Of a DNA stretch of 64,000 nucleotides, positions 46,168-54,807 are shown piece by piece. This DNA is from an uncultured Candidatus Neoarthromitus sp. Its GTDB lineage: Bacteria; Bacillota; Clostridia; Clostridiales; Clostridiaceae. The notes under the pieces are model-generated. The model had not been told where the DNA came from. It worked only from the letters and a program-made list of their open reading frames with translations, and ran no database searches. The DNA lies in contig CALADQ010000026.1 of assembly GCA_937890765.1 (NCBI GenBank), positions 124,001-188,000 of the forward strand. Direction: 5' to 3'. Position numbers and translations under genes: made by a program. Numbering within the stretch: position 1 is the first letter of the stretch; each line of letters opens with the position of its first letter.

Positions 46168-47292
46168 TTATTTTTGTGCTTTAAATACATCAATAGCATT
46201 ATAATTATAAGTTGAAGATGGATTTGAAAAAATAAAATACATTGGCTTCGCACCATCAACAATATATTTTGCTATATTTATTCCTTTAACACTTGAAACA
46301 TCTCTCGTCCTTCCAAGTTTAACGATTATATCAAAAAAGTTCATTCCCTTTGTAATTTCATTTAATTGAGAAGAATTTATTCCTCGTACATTATTTTTTT
46401 GATTTAAGTATTCAGAATAAAACAATTCATCATTAATTTTTTTCAAAATGATATCCATAGATTTTATTCTTTCTAAAAATTCTTTGTCGTCTGCAATGTT
46501 GAAAACTATATTCTGCATTCGTTTAGAAGATTTATCTTTGCTATAAATTTTATTCCAATATTTCAATCCTTCATCATCAGCAGTTCTATTAAACAAAACT
46601 TCATAAATAGCTCCTATGAACTGTTCATCATTTAAATTTCTAGATTTAAATTCATCAAGTTGTATAAACTCATTTATTAAATCCAAAGCTCCCTTTTCTT
46701 TAGATTCCAATTTATATTTCCAATAATCCAATCCATCAACATCAGCTTCACGATTTAAAATATATTTGTAAGCATCCATTACAAAAACATCTAAATCATT
46801 TTCGTTTTCAATAAATTGTTGTTCTTCAACCGAATCTTTCTTAAAAATTATTCCCAAATCATTTATGTTGTTTAAAAATTCTTCACTATGAGCCATTTGA
46901 TTTATCAAATTTAATTTTACTGTGGAATCATTTGAATTTTTAAGCTCGTCCACCCAAAAATTAAATCCTTCTTCATCTGGTTCTCTGTTCATCAAAAGAC
47001 TATAAGTCTTAGTCACAAAATCTTCTGGAGTCGTATCAAGATTTTTAAATTCATCTTGATCCAAAATTTGATTTAAAAAATCCAAAATTCCGATTTCCTC
47101 ATTTAAAATTTTTTCAATCCAATAAGAAACACCTTCTTTATCAGAATCACGTTCCAACATAATCGTATAAACATTATTTAAAAAATTTTCCAAATACTCA
47201 TCTTTGCTCTGTGCAAAAGAAACACGTGAACCAAAACAAAAAGACGCAGACATTAAACATCCTAAAACAAATATTTTTAATTTTTTACCCAT
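46168..47292 (-). CDS. Secreted protein with four DUF4214 repeats
   Basis: 374 residues. Signal peptide at 1-27 (LKIFVLGCLMSASFCFG, then SFAQS). Four DUF4214 repeats follow at about 30-85, 87-145, 165-220 and 223-280, each with the pattern NR or ER-D/A-D-x-EG-x-x-[FY]W and ending in F-x-EFLN or DEFK. About 90 unrecognised residues follow. DUF4214 is common in surface and cell-envelope proteins of unknown function. Same repeat as at the end of the protein at 9499. Its place between rpsU and hit interrupts an otherwise conserved neighbourhood. Confidence 0.85.
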   Translation of the reverse strand: MGKKLKIFVLGCLMSASFCFGSRVSFAQSKDEYLENFLNNVYTIMLERDSDKEGVSYWIEKILNEEIGILDFLNQILDQDEFKNLDTTPEDFVTKTYSLLMNREPDEEGFNFWVDELKNSNDSTVKLNLINQMAHSEEFLNNINDLGIIFKKDSVEEQQFIENENDLDVFVMDAYKYILNREADVDGLDYWKYKLESKEKGALDLINEFIQLDEFKSRNLNDEQFIGAIYEVLFNRTADDEGLKYWNKIYSKDKSSKRMQNIVFNIADDKEFLERIKSMDIILKKINDELFYSEYLNQKNNVRGINSSQLNEITKGMNFFDIIVKLGRTRDVSSVKGINIAKYIVDGAKPMYFIFSNPSSTYNYNAIDVFKAQK

Positions 47293-47319
47293 TGTAAATC
47301 CCTCTCAAAGCAAAATTAT

Positions 47320-47661
47320 CTAGCAAAATGTTGGTGAAAGTTCTTGTCCACCAACTATATGAAAATGCAAATGCTTAACAGATTGAAATGCGTTTGAACC
47401 ACAATTAGTAACCACTCTATATCCACTTGAATCTATATTTAAAGTTTTAACTATTTGCGTTATTGCACTGAAAATCTTGTTAATGCAATCAATATTTTTT
47501 TCATTGAGTCCATTCAAATCATCAATATGATTTTTTGGTATAACTATTATGTGATTAGCAGCTGATGGATATATATCCTCAAATGCAATAACATAATCAT
47601 CCTCATAAACAACTGTACAAGGAACTTCTCCCTGAACTATCTTACAAAAAATACATTCCAT
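47320..47661 (-). CDS. HIT family nucleotide hydrolase
   Basis: 113 residues. The catalytic HLHFHIVGG motif (His-phi-His-phi-His) is at about 99-107, with the N-terminal CIFCKIVQGEVPC and Cys pair characteristic of HinT/HIT proteins. It probably hydrolyses AMP-linked nucleotides. One base overlaps the upstream mtaB. Confidence 0.93.
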   Translation of the reverse strand: MECIFCKIVQGEVPCTVVYEDDYVIAFEDIYPSAANHIIVIPKNHIDDLNGLNEKNIDCINKIFSAITQIVKTLNIDSSGYRVVTNCGSNAFQSVKHLHFHIVGGQELSPTFC

Positions 47662-48977
47662 TAAAATTCCTCCTCGCCAACTATATGACCAATTAAATAA
47701 TCATCATTTAAATTTTCAATTAAAGTTGGTAAAACTTTTCCTAAGTTATTTTTAACGCTATCAGTACACCCCTTAATATAATTTTCGGTGTATCCATAAA
47801 TTCCATTATCAAATGACATCTGTGTACAATAAAGAACATTCATTACCTTGCCTAAATATTTTTCCATAAAATTAATTTTATTTTGCCTATTGATATCAAT
47901 AATTTTTTTGCTTCTCTCTTCTTTAATTTTGTTTTCAATTTGAAAATCCATTTCGGCAGCTCTCGTTCCTGTTCTTTTGCTATATTTAAAAACATGTATA
48001 TCTTGTAAATTTATATTTTTTATAAATTCTACAGTTTGATTAAACTCATGTTCAGTTTCTCCTGGAAATCCAACAATCAAATCTGTTGTTATGCTCACAT
48101 CTTTTATAAATTCTCTAAACAAATTCACAACTTCAAAATATTTATTGGTGTCATACTTTCTTCTCATTCTTTTAAGAGTTTCATCACAACCGCTCTGCAA
48201 CGACAAATGAAAATGTGGCATAAGTTTTTTAAATTCACTAAGACGGGATATATTTTCACGATTAAAAAACTCTGGGTCAACAGAACCAATTCTTATTCTT
48301 TCGAGATTGTCAACTTCATTTAACATTTCAACCAAATCAATTAAATCAAATTTAACATCGAAATCATCTCCATAAGAAGTAGAATTTATTCCCGTTAAAA
48401 TTATTTCCTTATAACCGTTTGCGACCAAAGATTTAACTTCTTCATAAACTTTTCGTGGCTCTTTACTACAAACTCCACCACGAGCAAAAGGTATTATACA
48501 ATATGTACAAAATTTATTACAACCATCTTGTATTTTTATAAAAGCTCTGTGTCTCTCTTCAAGATTACTTAAACTTGTATTCTCAAATTTAAAATTCCTA
48601 ATCAAATTGTCATCAACTTTAACAACCTGGTCCCTTTTTTCCAAAAACAAATTTATATAATAAGGCAATTCATTTTTGTATCTATTTCCCAAAATTATAT
48701 CAACATCTTCTACATTCATTACCTCTTGCTTCGAAACTTGAGGATAACAACCAACCATAGCTATTATTGCATTTTCATTATTATTTTTGCACTTTGAAAT
48801 AAACTGTCTTGATTTTTTATCACTGTTATTTGTAACAGTGCAAGTATTTATACAATAAACATCTGCGTATTCATTATCTGATACAACTTCAAAACCATTT
48901 TTTTTCAAAGATGCTATCATAACTTCTGTGTCATAAATATTAACCCTACATCCTAATGTGGATATTGCAACTTTCAT
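47661..48977 (-). CDS. mtaB: tRNA t6A37 methylthiotransferase MtaB
   Basis: Radical SAM methylthiotransferase of 438 residues that makes ms2t6A at tRNA position 37. N-terminal Fe-S domain with GCRVN and INTCTVT, radical SAM cluster in GCNKFCTYCIIPFARG, and C-terminal TRAM domain. It has the Cys spacing of MtaB, not MiaB. Between rsmE and hit, the usual Clostridia order. Confidence 0.92.
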   Translation of the reverse strand: MKVAISTLGCRVNIYDTEVMIASLKKNGFEVVSDNEYADVYCINTCTVTNNSDKKSRQFISKCKNNNENAIIAMVGCYPQVSKQEVMNVEDVDIILGNRYKNELPYYINLFLEKRDQVVKVDDNLIRNFKFENTSLSNLEERHRAFIKIQDGCNKFCTYCIIPFARGGVCSKEPRKVYEEVKSLVANGYKEIILTGINSTSYGDDFDVKFDLIDLVEMLNEVDNLERIRIGSVDPEFFNRENISRLSEFKKLMPHFHLSLQSGCDETLKRMRRKYDTNKYFEVVNLFREFIKDVSITTDLIVGFPGETEHEFNQTVEFIKNINLQDIHVFKYSKRTGTRAAEMDFQIENKIKEERSKKIIDINRQNKINFMEKYLGKVMNVLYCTQMSFDNGIYGYTENYIKGCTDSVKNNLGKVLPTLIENLNDDYLIGHIVGEEEF

Positions 48978-48998
48978 TTTTCATTCCTCTTAAAATTT

Positions 48999-49736
48999 TT
49001 ATTGTATATCTCCAAATTCATATTGAAGCACAGATGAAATAAAAATCGAAGCGGTTTCTGTTCTTAAGATTCTTTGTCCTAAACTAACAGGAACTCCTCC
49101 AAATTTTTTAATTTTTTCAACTTCCTCATATTCAAAACCACCTTCTGGACCTATGAAAACGCAAATATTTTTTGCACTTGTGTTTTCACTCAAAACTTTT
49201 TTCAAATTCTGAAAATTATTTTCATAAGGAATCAAAATCAAATCATACTTATTTAAAATTTTTTCATCTATACTATCAAAATTAACTGGAAAATTTATAT
49301 TTGGAATATTTGATATTCCACACTGCTTGCAAGCTTCTTTTGAAATTTTTTGAAGCCTCTCTAATTTAAATTTTGAAGAATCAAATTTAACAATCGTTCT
49401 CTTTGTCAAAACTGGAAATATTTCTTTAACTCCAAGCTCCGTTAGTTTTTGAACGATTAAATCCAATTTATCTCCCTTAGGATAACCTTGAAATATCGTT
49501 ATATTTACATTGCTTTTGTTAGTTATATCGACTTTATTAATCAATTTAACAACACAACATTTTAAATCATCATTTATAATTTCACCTTCAAAACTTTGGT
49601 TGTGAAAATTACTTATAATAAATCTATCACCAATTTTAAATCTCAAAACTTTTAAAATATGTTTTGCTTCATGCGCTTCAATTTTTATTTCATTTATTCC
49701 ATCTATGTATTCAAAATCTGTAAAAAATTTTCTCAT
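48999..49736 (-). CDS. rsmE: 16S rRNA m3U1498 methyltransferase RsmE
   Basis: SPOUT-class enzyme of 245 residues. N-terminal PUA-like domain (HILKVLRFKIGDRF), LDLIVQKLTELGVKEIFP in the centre, and SAM-binding knot VFIGPEGGFEYEE with LGQRILRTETAS. Eighteen bases downstream of prmA. Confidence 0.94.
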   Translation of the reverse strand: MRKFFTDFEYIDGINEIKIEAHEAKHILKVLRFKIGDRFIISNFHNQSFEGEIINDDLKCCVVKLINKVDITNKSNVNITIFQGYPKGDKLDLIVQKLTELGVKEIFPVLTKRTIVKFDSSKFKLERLQKISKEACKQCGISNIPNINFPVNFDSIDEKILNKYDLILIPYENNFQNLKKVLSENTSAKNICVFIGPEGGFEYEEVEKIKKFGGVPVSLGQRILRTETASIFISSVLQYEFGDIQ

Positions 49737-49753
49737 CTATACGCACCTCTCAA

Positions 49754-50689
49754 TTATAACACACTTTTTTTATTTTTTATAGCAAAAGCAATCCATCCGT
49801 TGTCACTAACTCTCTCTATTATTTCCAAATTATTTTCAAGAATTTTTTCATTGATTAAATCTTCTTTGCTTTCGATTATTCCCGAAATTATAAAAATACC
49901 ATCATTTTTCATAACCTCAACAGCATCTGGTATTAAATCAACAATAATTTCTGCTATTATGTTTGCAACTATGACGTCGCATTTTTCAGTTTTTTTATCT
50001 AATAAATTTCCTTCGAGAACCTTAACATTGTGTAAATTGTTTAAAGCTACATTTTGTTTTGCCGCGCTTATTGAAACTTTATCCAAATCAATCGCAACAA
50101 CTTCTCTAGCTCCCAACTTAGAACAAAGTATAGACAATATTCCAGAACCAGTTCCTACATCATACACAAAATGATTTTCTTTTACGTATTTATCCAAAAG
50201 TTCTATACACAATTTTGTAGTTTCATGAGTTCCTGTTCCAAAAGCCATTCCCGGATCAATATTAATTAAAATTTCTGATTTTTGTTCATCGTAATTTTCC
50301 CATTCAGGTTTGACAACAATTCTATCATTAATTTTAAAGGTATGATAATATTTTTTCCAATTGTTCGCCCAGTCCTCTTCGTAAATTTCATTTGAATTAA
50401 TTTCACAATCAATTTTTTCAAACGAAATCATGCTCTTAATCATTTCCAAAAATTCAATTACGTTTTCATTATTGCTCAAATAATATTTTACAAAACAAAT
50501 ATTTTTTCCATGAGAATAAACTTCATCTTCATCAAAGTACGTATCAAAATTAATATAATTTTTTTCAAACAAATCTCGTGGATCTTCAATTGACAATTCA
50601 AATTTTCCCAATTTGTAAAAAATATTTTCAACTTTCTCTAAATCCTCAACGCCAACTTTAATTTTAATTTCAGTATAAATATTTCCCAT
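49754..50689 (-). CDS. prmA: Ribosomal protein L11 methyltransferase PrmA
   Basis: About 311 residues. SAM-binding VYDVGTGSGILSILCSKLGA, preceded by DPGMAFGTGTHETTKLC and followed by ANIIAEII, are the PrmA signature. ATG 50689 has GGAGGAG upstream and is preferred over the open stretch to 50707. First gene of the prmA-rsmE-mtaB-hit run, separated from dnaJ by rarA, the dynamin-like gene and the HIRAN gene, which is unusual since dnaJ and prmA are normally adjacent. Confidence 0.93.
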   Translation of the reverse strand: MGNIYTEIKIKVGVEDLEKVENIFYKLGKFELSIEDPRDLFEKNYINFDTYFDEDEVYSHGKNICFVKYYLSNNENVIEFLEMIKSMISFEKIDCEINSNEIYEEDWANNWKKYYHTFKINDRIVVKPEWENYDEQKSEILINIDPGMAFGTGTHETTKLCIELLDKYVKENHFVYDVGTGSGILSILCSKLGAREVVAIDLDKVSISAAKQNVALNNLHNVKVLEGNLLDKKTEKCDVIVANIIAEIIVDLIPDAVEVMKNDGIFIISGIIESKEDLINEKILENNLEIIERVSDNGWIAFAIKNKKSVL

Positions 50690-50727
50690 TACTCCTCCAA
50701 AAATCAAATCGTATTAACACAATTTGA

Positions 50728-50790
50728 ATTATAACACAAACACGCAATTCAAAATTTAAAATAAATCTCCAAATAAAAATGTGTTATAAT
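50728..50790. promoter_or_regulatory. Mirrored divergent promoters of prmA and the HIRAN gene
   Basis: ATTATAACACA at 50728-50738 and TGTGTTATAAT at 50780-50790 are perfect inverted copies. Each contains TATAAT preceded by TGT, an extended -10, pointing outward to prmA (minus) and to the HIRAN gene (plus). No good -35 is seen in either direction. Confidence 0.5.
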
Positions 50791-50819
50791 ATGAAAGTAT
50801 CAATTTGTGGAGATTTTAA

Positions 50820-51170
50820 ATGTACGATATTTACACAGCAATAATTCAAACTGGATTCACTAAGACAAAAAATTTATTAACGCTCGGAGAAGAAGTTATT
50901 CTTCTGAAAGAACCAGACAACAGTTACGATGCTGAAGCAATAAGTTGCGTCGTTCCATCTCTCGGAAAAGTCGGATACGTAATAAATAATTTCCGTAAAT
51001 TGCCGAAAGGTTGTTTTAGTGCTGGAAGAATTTACGATATGTTTAAGGTTGGAGTTTTCGCTGAAGTAAAATTTATAATAAACGATATTTCAATATTGAG
51101 AATAAACATTGAAAGCCGAAATGTTTTAAATGATATTTACAAATCATCATCTTTCTCTGACTTATTTTAA
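50820..51170 (+). CDS. Small HIRAN-domain protein
   Basis: 116 residues. EEVILLKEPDNSYDAEAISCV followed by GKVGYV is the HIRAN pattern, a fold that in eukaryotic HLTF binds 3' ends of single-stranded DNA. In bacteria it occurs as a stand-alone small protein of unknown role. GGAG lies seven bases before the ATG. It is convergent with the dynamin-like gene. Confidence 0.75.
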   Translation: MYDIYTAIIQTGFTKTKNLLTLGEEVILLKEPDNSYDAEAISCVVPSLGKVGYVINNFRKLPKGCFSAGRIYDMFKVGVFAEVKFIINDISILRINIESRNVLNDIYKSSSFSDLF

Positions 51171-51173
51171 AAA

Positions 51174-51208
51174 AACAAAACCACTTTTCATTTTTGAAAA
51201 GCGGTTTT
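51174..51208. terminator. Bidirectional terminator between HIRAN gene and dynamin-like gene
   Basis: AAAACCACTTTTCA pairs with TGAAAAGCGGTTTT, with runs of A and T on both sides. Confidence 0.8.
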
Positions 51209-51211
51209 TTG

Positions 51212-53437
51212 TTATATGACCAAAATATTATCATGCTTCAATTGTTCACAGACTTCGTTATTAATTTCCACACTTTTATCGCCAAATTTTATTGTTTTGA
51301 ATTTTATTTCATCTAATTGATGCCTTAAACATACAAATTCTTTTTTCAAAATTTCTAGATTTCTAACTTCACGACGTTTCTTTTCCTTATCAACTTTTGT
51401 ATTTTTAATAAGTCGCCCAATTTTGTTATCAAGTTTTTTCACGTAATGAGATAATTGCTTGTCCACGCTTAAAACACTTTTTTCAATTAAAGAATCCACA
51501 TTTTTAAAAATTTCAATTTTCATATTTTCAAAAACCTCTTTTATGGTATTTAAAAACATTTCTCTGAAATCGTGAACGTCCACAGAATAAACAATCTTTT
51601 CTCTAACCTTAATGCTCTTTATTTTCTTAACGTAAATGTACGCAAGCCCAATTCCCGCACCAAATACCGCACCTAACGCCGTTTCAAAAATAGGAATTGT
51701 CCTTCCCATAATTCCACCTAAAGCACTTCCAGCAACGCTCGTAGCTGCCATGCTTATGCTTAAAGTTGACGCATTAAAATCTTCAGATTTCTTTATAGTG
51801 CTTTGAGTTTCAATGATGTTAAGCTCACTAAAATTAATATTACTCATGCAAATGTCATCGAAATTATAAATTTGAAATTTAAATTTTATTTGCTCATTTA
51901 TGTATTTGTTAAGTTCATCTCCAACATTTCTAAAAGCTTCATTCAAATTTTTATTAATTTCAATTTGCGTATCAAAAGATTCACTGTAAATGTGGTCTTG
52001 AATTTTATTCACCGTAACATTTAAACTCTCTTTAATATTATTTTCAATCACATTAATCTTGTACAATAATTCTTCACGAGTATCAGACTCCAAAACATTT
52101 TTAACAGGCAACATTCCGCTCACCATGTTATCCAAATATTTTGACATTTCGTCAAGCTTCGAATCAATACTATTTTTCAAAACATTTAAAGAATCTTTTG
52201 GTATGTAAAGAACTTCAATAAAATCATTTTTCAAATTAACTAAATCATTTTTTATTCTTTCGAAATTTTCGATTGAAATATTGTACTTGTTATTTATTAC
52301 AGAAATATCATTTTCCAAACTATTAATTATATCGTTATTGATAGCTATTAATTTTTCAATGCCTATTTGCAAATTTTCCTCAGCAAAATTCAAAAATATA
52401 CAATTTAAAATTTCTCTCTCAATAACTTCTATTCTGCTTTCCTTCAATAACTTATCCGCATATTCATAAGGCTCCAACTTAAAATTTCTCATGACTCCAT
52501 TAATTTCAATTTTTTCTGTGTAAGCCGAACCATAAAGTCTATCATTTTCATTTAAAGTTTCTTGTGAACAAAAATTTTTTTTAGCCATTCTTGCAAACAA
52601 AGCTTGCTTAGCAGAAAATCCATAAACATTTGGAGATTCAATGATAGGAATGTATTCTTTAATCATATCTTTTGTTTTTTGAATACACTCTTCAATACTC
52701 TCATCTTTCTCATTCATAAGATCAATTTTATTAATAACAAAAAATATTTTGTTATTAGCACGCTCAACAATATTTTCATTGCTAGCTATATATTTTAAAA
52801 TTTTTCCATTTATATCAGACATAAAATTTTGATAATCAAAAATTACAATTAAAGCATCAGAATCTCTAAGTTCTTTCAAAGAAATTTTCTGAATATGCTG
52901 AACATCAAAATTAGATGTTGAAATTTCATCAGGACCAGGCGTATCCAACAAAACAAAATTTTTAATAACTTCTCCGTATTCAGAAGTTTGCAAACCATTA
53001 ATTGGTGTGTTCAAAGAATATTTTAAAATTTCAGAATGAGAATTATTTTTCCTAGACTCTTTTATATCATTGTGAAACATTTGTTCCAAAGTAAAATTTT
53101 TAGTAGGACGTATGATATCACATTCACCATTAACCAAAAATTTATTTATAGATTTACATTCATCGCTAGAATGAAAAATTTCTGTTGTTGTAATAGTGCA
53201 AGGGGCATTTTGATTCGGTAGAAGGTCTCTACCAATAAACGCATTTAACATAGTAGATTTTCCAGATTTAATTGCCCCAACTATAGCGACTTTAAAAGTT
53301 TTTTGTGTTAAAATATGTTTGATATTATTTAGGGAAACGTTGAATTCATCATTTTCAATTATCAACTTATTATGTTGTAATTTTTCGCACATCTCATCAA
53401 TCAAAGAAAGAGCTTTCTTATATTTATCCGTATACAA
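51212..53437 (-). CDS. Bacterial dynamin-like GTPase
   Basis: 741 residues. G1 motif at 54-61 (GAIKSGKS), with Lys60; G2 Thr in PCTITTTE; G3 D165-TPG; G4 N236-KID. A long predicted coiled-coil region follows, then a hydrophobic stretch at about 560-610 rich in Gly, Ala and Ser that could insert in membrane, and a helical end. This is the layout of bacterial dynamin-like proteins, which remodel or protect membranes. It is a single gene, while many bacteria have tandem or fused pairs. TTG start with GAGGTG ten bases upstream. Confidence 0.85.
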   Translation of the reverse strand: MYTDKYKKALSLIDEMCEKLQHNKLIIENDEFNVSLNNIKHILTQKTFKVAIVGAIKSGKSTMLNAFIGRDLLPNQNAPCTITTTEIFHSSDECKSINKFLVNGECDIIRPTKNFTLEQMFHNDIKESRKNNSHSEILKYSLNTPINGLQTSEYGEVIKNFVLLDTPGPDEISTSNFDVQHIQKISLKELRDSDALIVIFDYQNFMSDINGKILKYIASNENIVERANNKIFFVINKIDLMNEKDESIEECIQKTKDMIKEYIPIIESPNVYGFSAKQALFARMAKKNFCSQETLNENDRLYGSAYTEKIEINGVMRNFKLEPYEYADKLLKESRIEVIEREILNCIFLNFAEENLQIGIEKLIAINNDIINSLENDISVINNKYNISIENFERIKNDLVNLKNDFIEVLYIPKDSLNVLKNSIDSKLDEMSKYLDNMVSGMLPVKNVLESDTREELLYKINVIENNIKESLNVTVNKIQDHIYSESFDTQIEINKNLNEAFRNVGDELNKYINEQIKFKFQIYNFDDICMSNINFSELNIIETQSTIKKSEDFNASTLSISMAATSVAGSALGGIMGRTIPIFETALGAVFGAGIGLAYIYVKKIKSIKVREKIVYSVDVHDFREMFLNTIKEVFENMKIEIFKNVDSLIEKSVLSVDKQLSHYVKKLDNKIGRLIKNTKVDKEKKRREVRNLEILKKEFVCLRHQLDEIKFKTIKFGDKSVEINNEVCEQLKHDNILVI

Positions 53438-53547
53438 AATTAAAATTCACCTCAAATTTTCTAAATAAATGGAATATTTTTACAATAATTATAATATATT
53501 TATATTCTTTTTTAAATATTTTTTTGAAATAATAACCGGAGGACTTT

Positions 53548-54780
53548 ATGCAACCACTTGCAGACAAACTTAGACCAAAAACTTTAGAAGAATTTATCGG
53601 ACAAGAGCATTTAGTTGGGAAAGGAAAACTTATAAATAAAATCATCGAATCAGGCCACATACCAAACATGATAATCTATGGCCCATCAGGAACTGGAAAA
53701 ACTTCAATCGTAAACATAATAGCCAATCAGTGCAACAAAAATTTTTATAAAATAAATGGCACAACAACAAACACCGATGAAATAAAACAAATAATAAAAG
53801 ACACATTCAATTTCAAAGGATATAATGGAATAATTTTATACATCGATGAAATTCATTTTCTTTCCAAAAGACAACAGCAAATAATTTTGGAATTTATCGA
53901 AAATGGTTCCATAACACTCATAGGAAGTACAACTGAAAATATAAATTTCAAAATCTTCAATTCAATTTTAAGCAGATGCATAACTTTAAATTTCAAATCG
54001 CTAAACGAAAAAGTCATTTCATCGAAACTCAAAAAAATTATTTCCTCAGAGTTTCCCAACTATATTTTTGATGAAGAAAGCACAAATTTAATTTCAAAAA
54101 TATGTTGCGGAGATTTTAGAAAAGCTTTAAACATTCTCGAGCTTGCCATAAATACATATAACAAAAATGAAAAAATCACAAAATCACAAATCGAAAATCT
54201 AAACCAACTACCAATAAAATTAAACGACAACTCAACCGATTATCATTACAACAAACTTAGTTATTTGCAAAAATCCATCCGTGGTTCTGACCCTAACGCC
54301 TCATCAATAGCACTTGCTCTTTTGATTGAAAGCGGCGATATTGAATCAATATGCCGAAGACTTTTAGTGATAGCTTGCGAAGATATTGGCCTTGCATATC
54401 CTCAAGCAATTTCCATCGTAAAATCTTGCGTAGATTCAGCATTAATGCTTGGCCTACCTGAAGCTAGAATTCCACTTTCACAAGCTGTAATATTTTTAAG
54501 CACGCTTCCAAAATCCAACAGCTCATACAAAGCAATAAATTTAGCACTTGAAGAAATAAAATTCAGAAATATAGAAATACCAAATTTTTTATGCGATTCA
54601 AATTCCAACAACTCAATAAATAATTCACAAAAATATTTATATCCCCACGATTTTCAACACAATTATGTAAAACAAAATTATATGCCAAAAGGATTTGAAA
54701 ATAAAATTTATTACAATTATGGAAACAACAAATACGAAAATTCATTAAAACAATATTGGAGCAAATTAAAAGACCACTAA
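53548..54780 (+). CDS. rarA: Replication-associated recombination protein RarA (MgsA)
   Basis: AAA+ ATPase of 410 residues, a little short for the family. RPKTLEEFIGQEHLVG at the start, Walker A GPSGTGKTS with Lys51, Walker B LYIDEIHFL, sensor 1 GSTTEN, SRC arginine finger and the C-terminal tetramerisation region (CEDIGLAYPQA). Acts at stalled replication forks. Divergent from the dynamin-like gene and convergent with dnaJ. Confidence 0.92.
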   Translation: MQPLADKLRPKTLEEFIGQEHLVGKGKLINKIIESGHIPNMIIYGPSGTGKTSIVNIIANQCNKNFYKINGTTTNTDEIKQIIKDTFNFKGYNGIILYIDEIHFLSKRQQQIILEFIENGSITLIGSTTENINFKIFNSILSRCITLNFKSLNEKVISSKLKKIISSEFPNYIFDEESTNLISKICCGDFRKALNILELAINTYNKNEKITKSQIENLNQLPIKLNDNSTDYHYNKLSYLQKSIRGSDPNASSIALALLIESGDIESICRRLLVIACEDIGLAYPQAISIVKSCVDSALMLGLPEARIPLSQAVIFLSTLPKSNSSYKAINLALEEIKFRNIEIPNFLCDSNSNNSINNSQKYLYPHDFQHNYVKQNYMPKGFENKIYYNYGNNKYENSLKQYWSKLKDH

Positions 54781-54806
54781 GATAATTTCTCAGTGGCCTT
54801 TTTCAT
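54770..54806. terminator. Terminator between rarA and dnaJ
   Basis: GACCACT and AGTGGCC form the stem, overlapping the rarA stop codon, with five T residues on the plus side and A-rich sequence on the other. Confidence 0.6.
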
Positions 54807-54807
54807 T

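Noticed and set aside
49659..50174. A 171-codon open frame on the plus strand.
   Set aside because: Antisense to rsmE and prmA, which both have clear family motifs; the product is low-complexity Ser/Phe/Ile.
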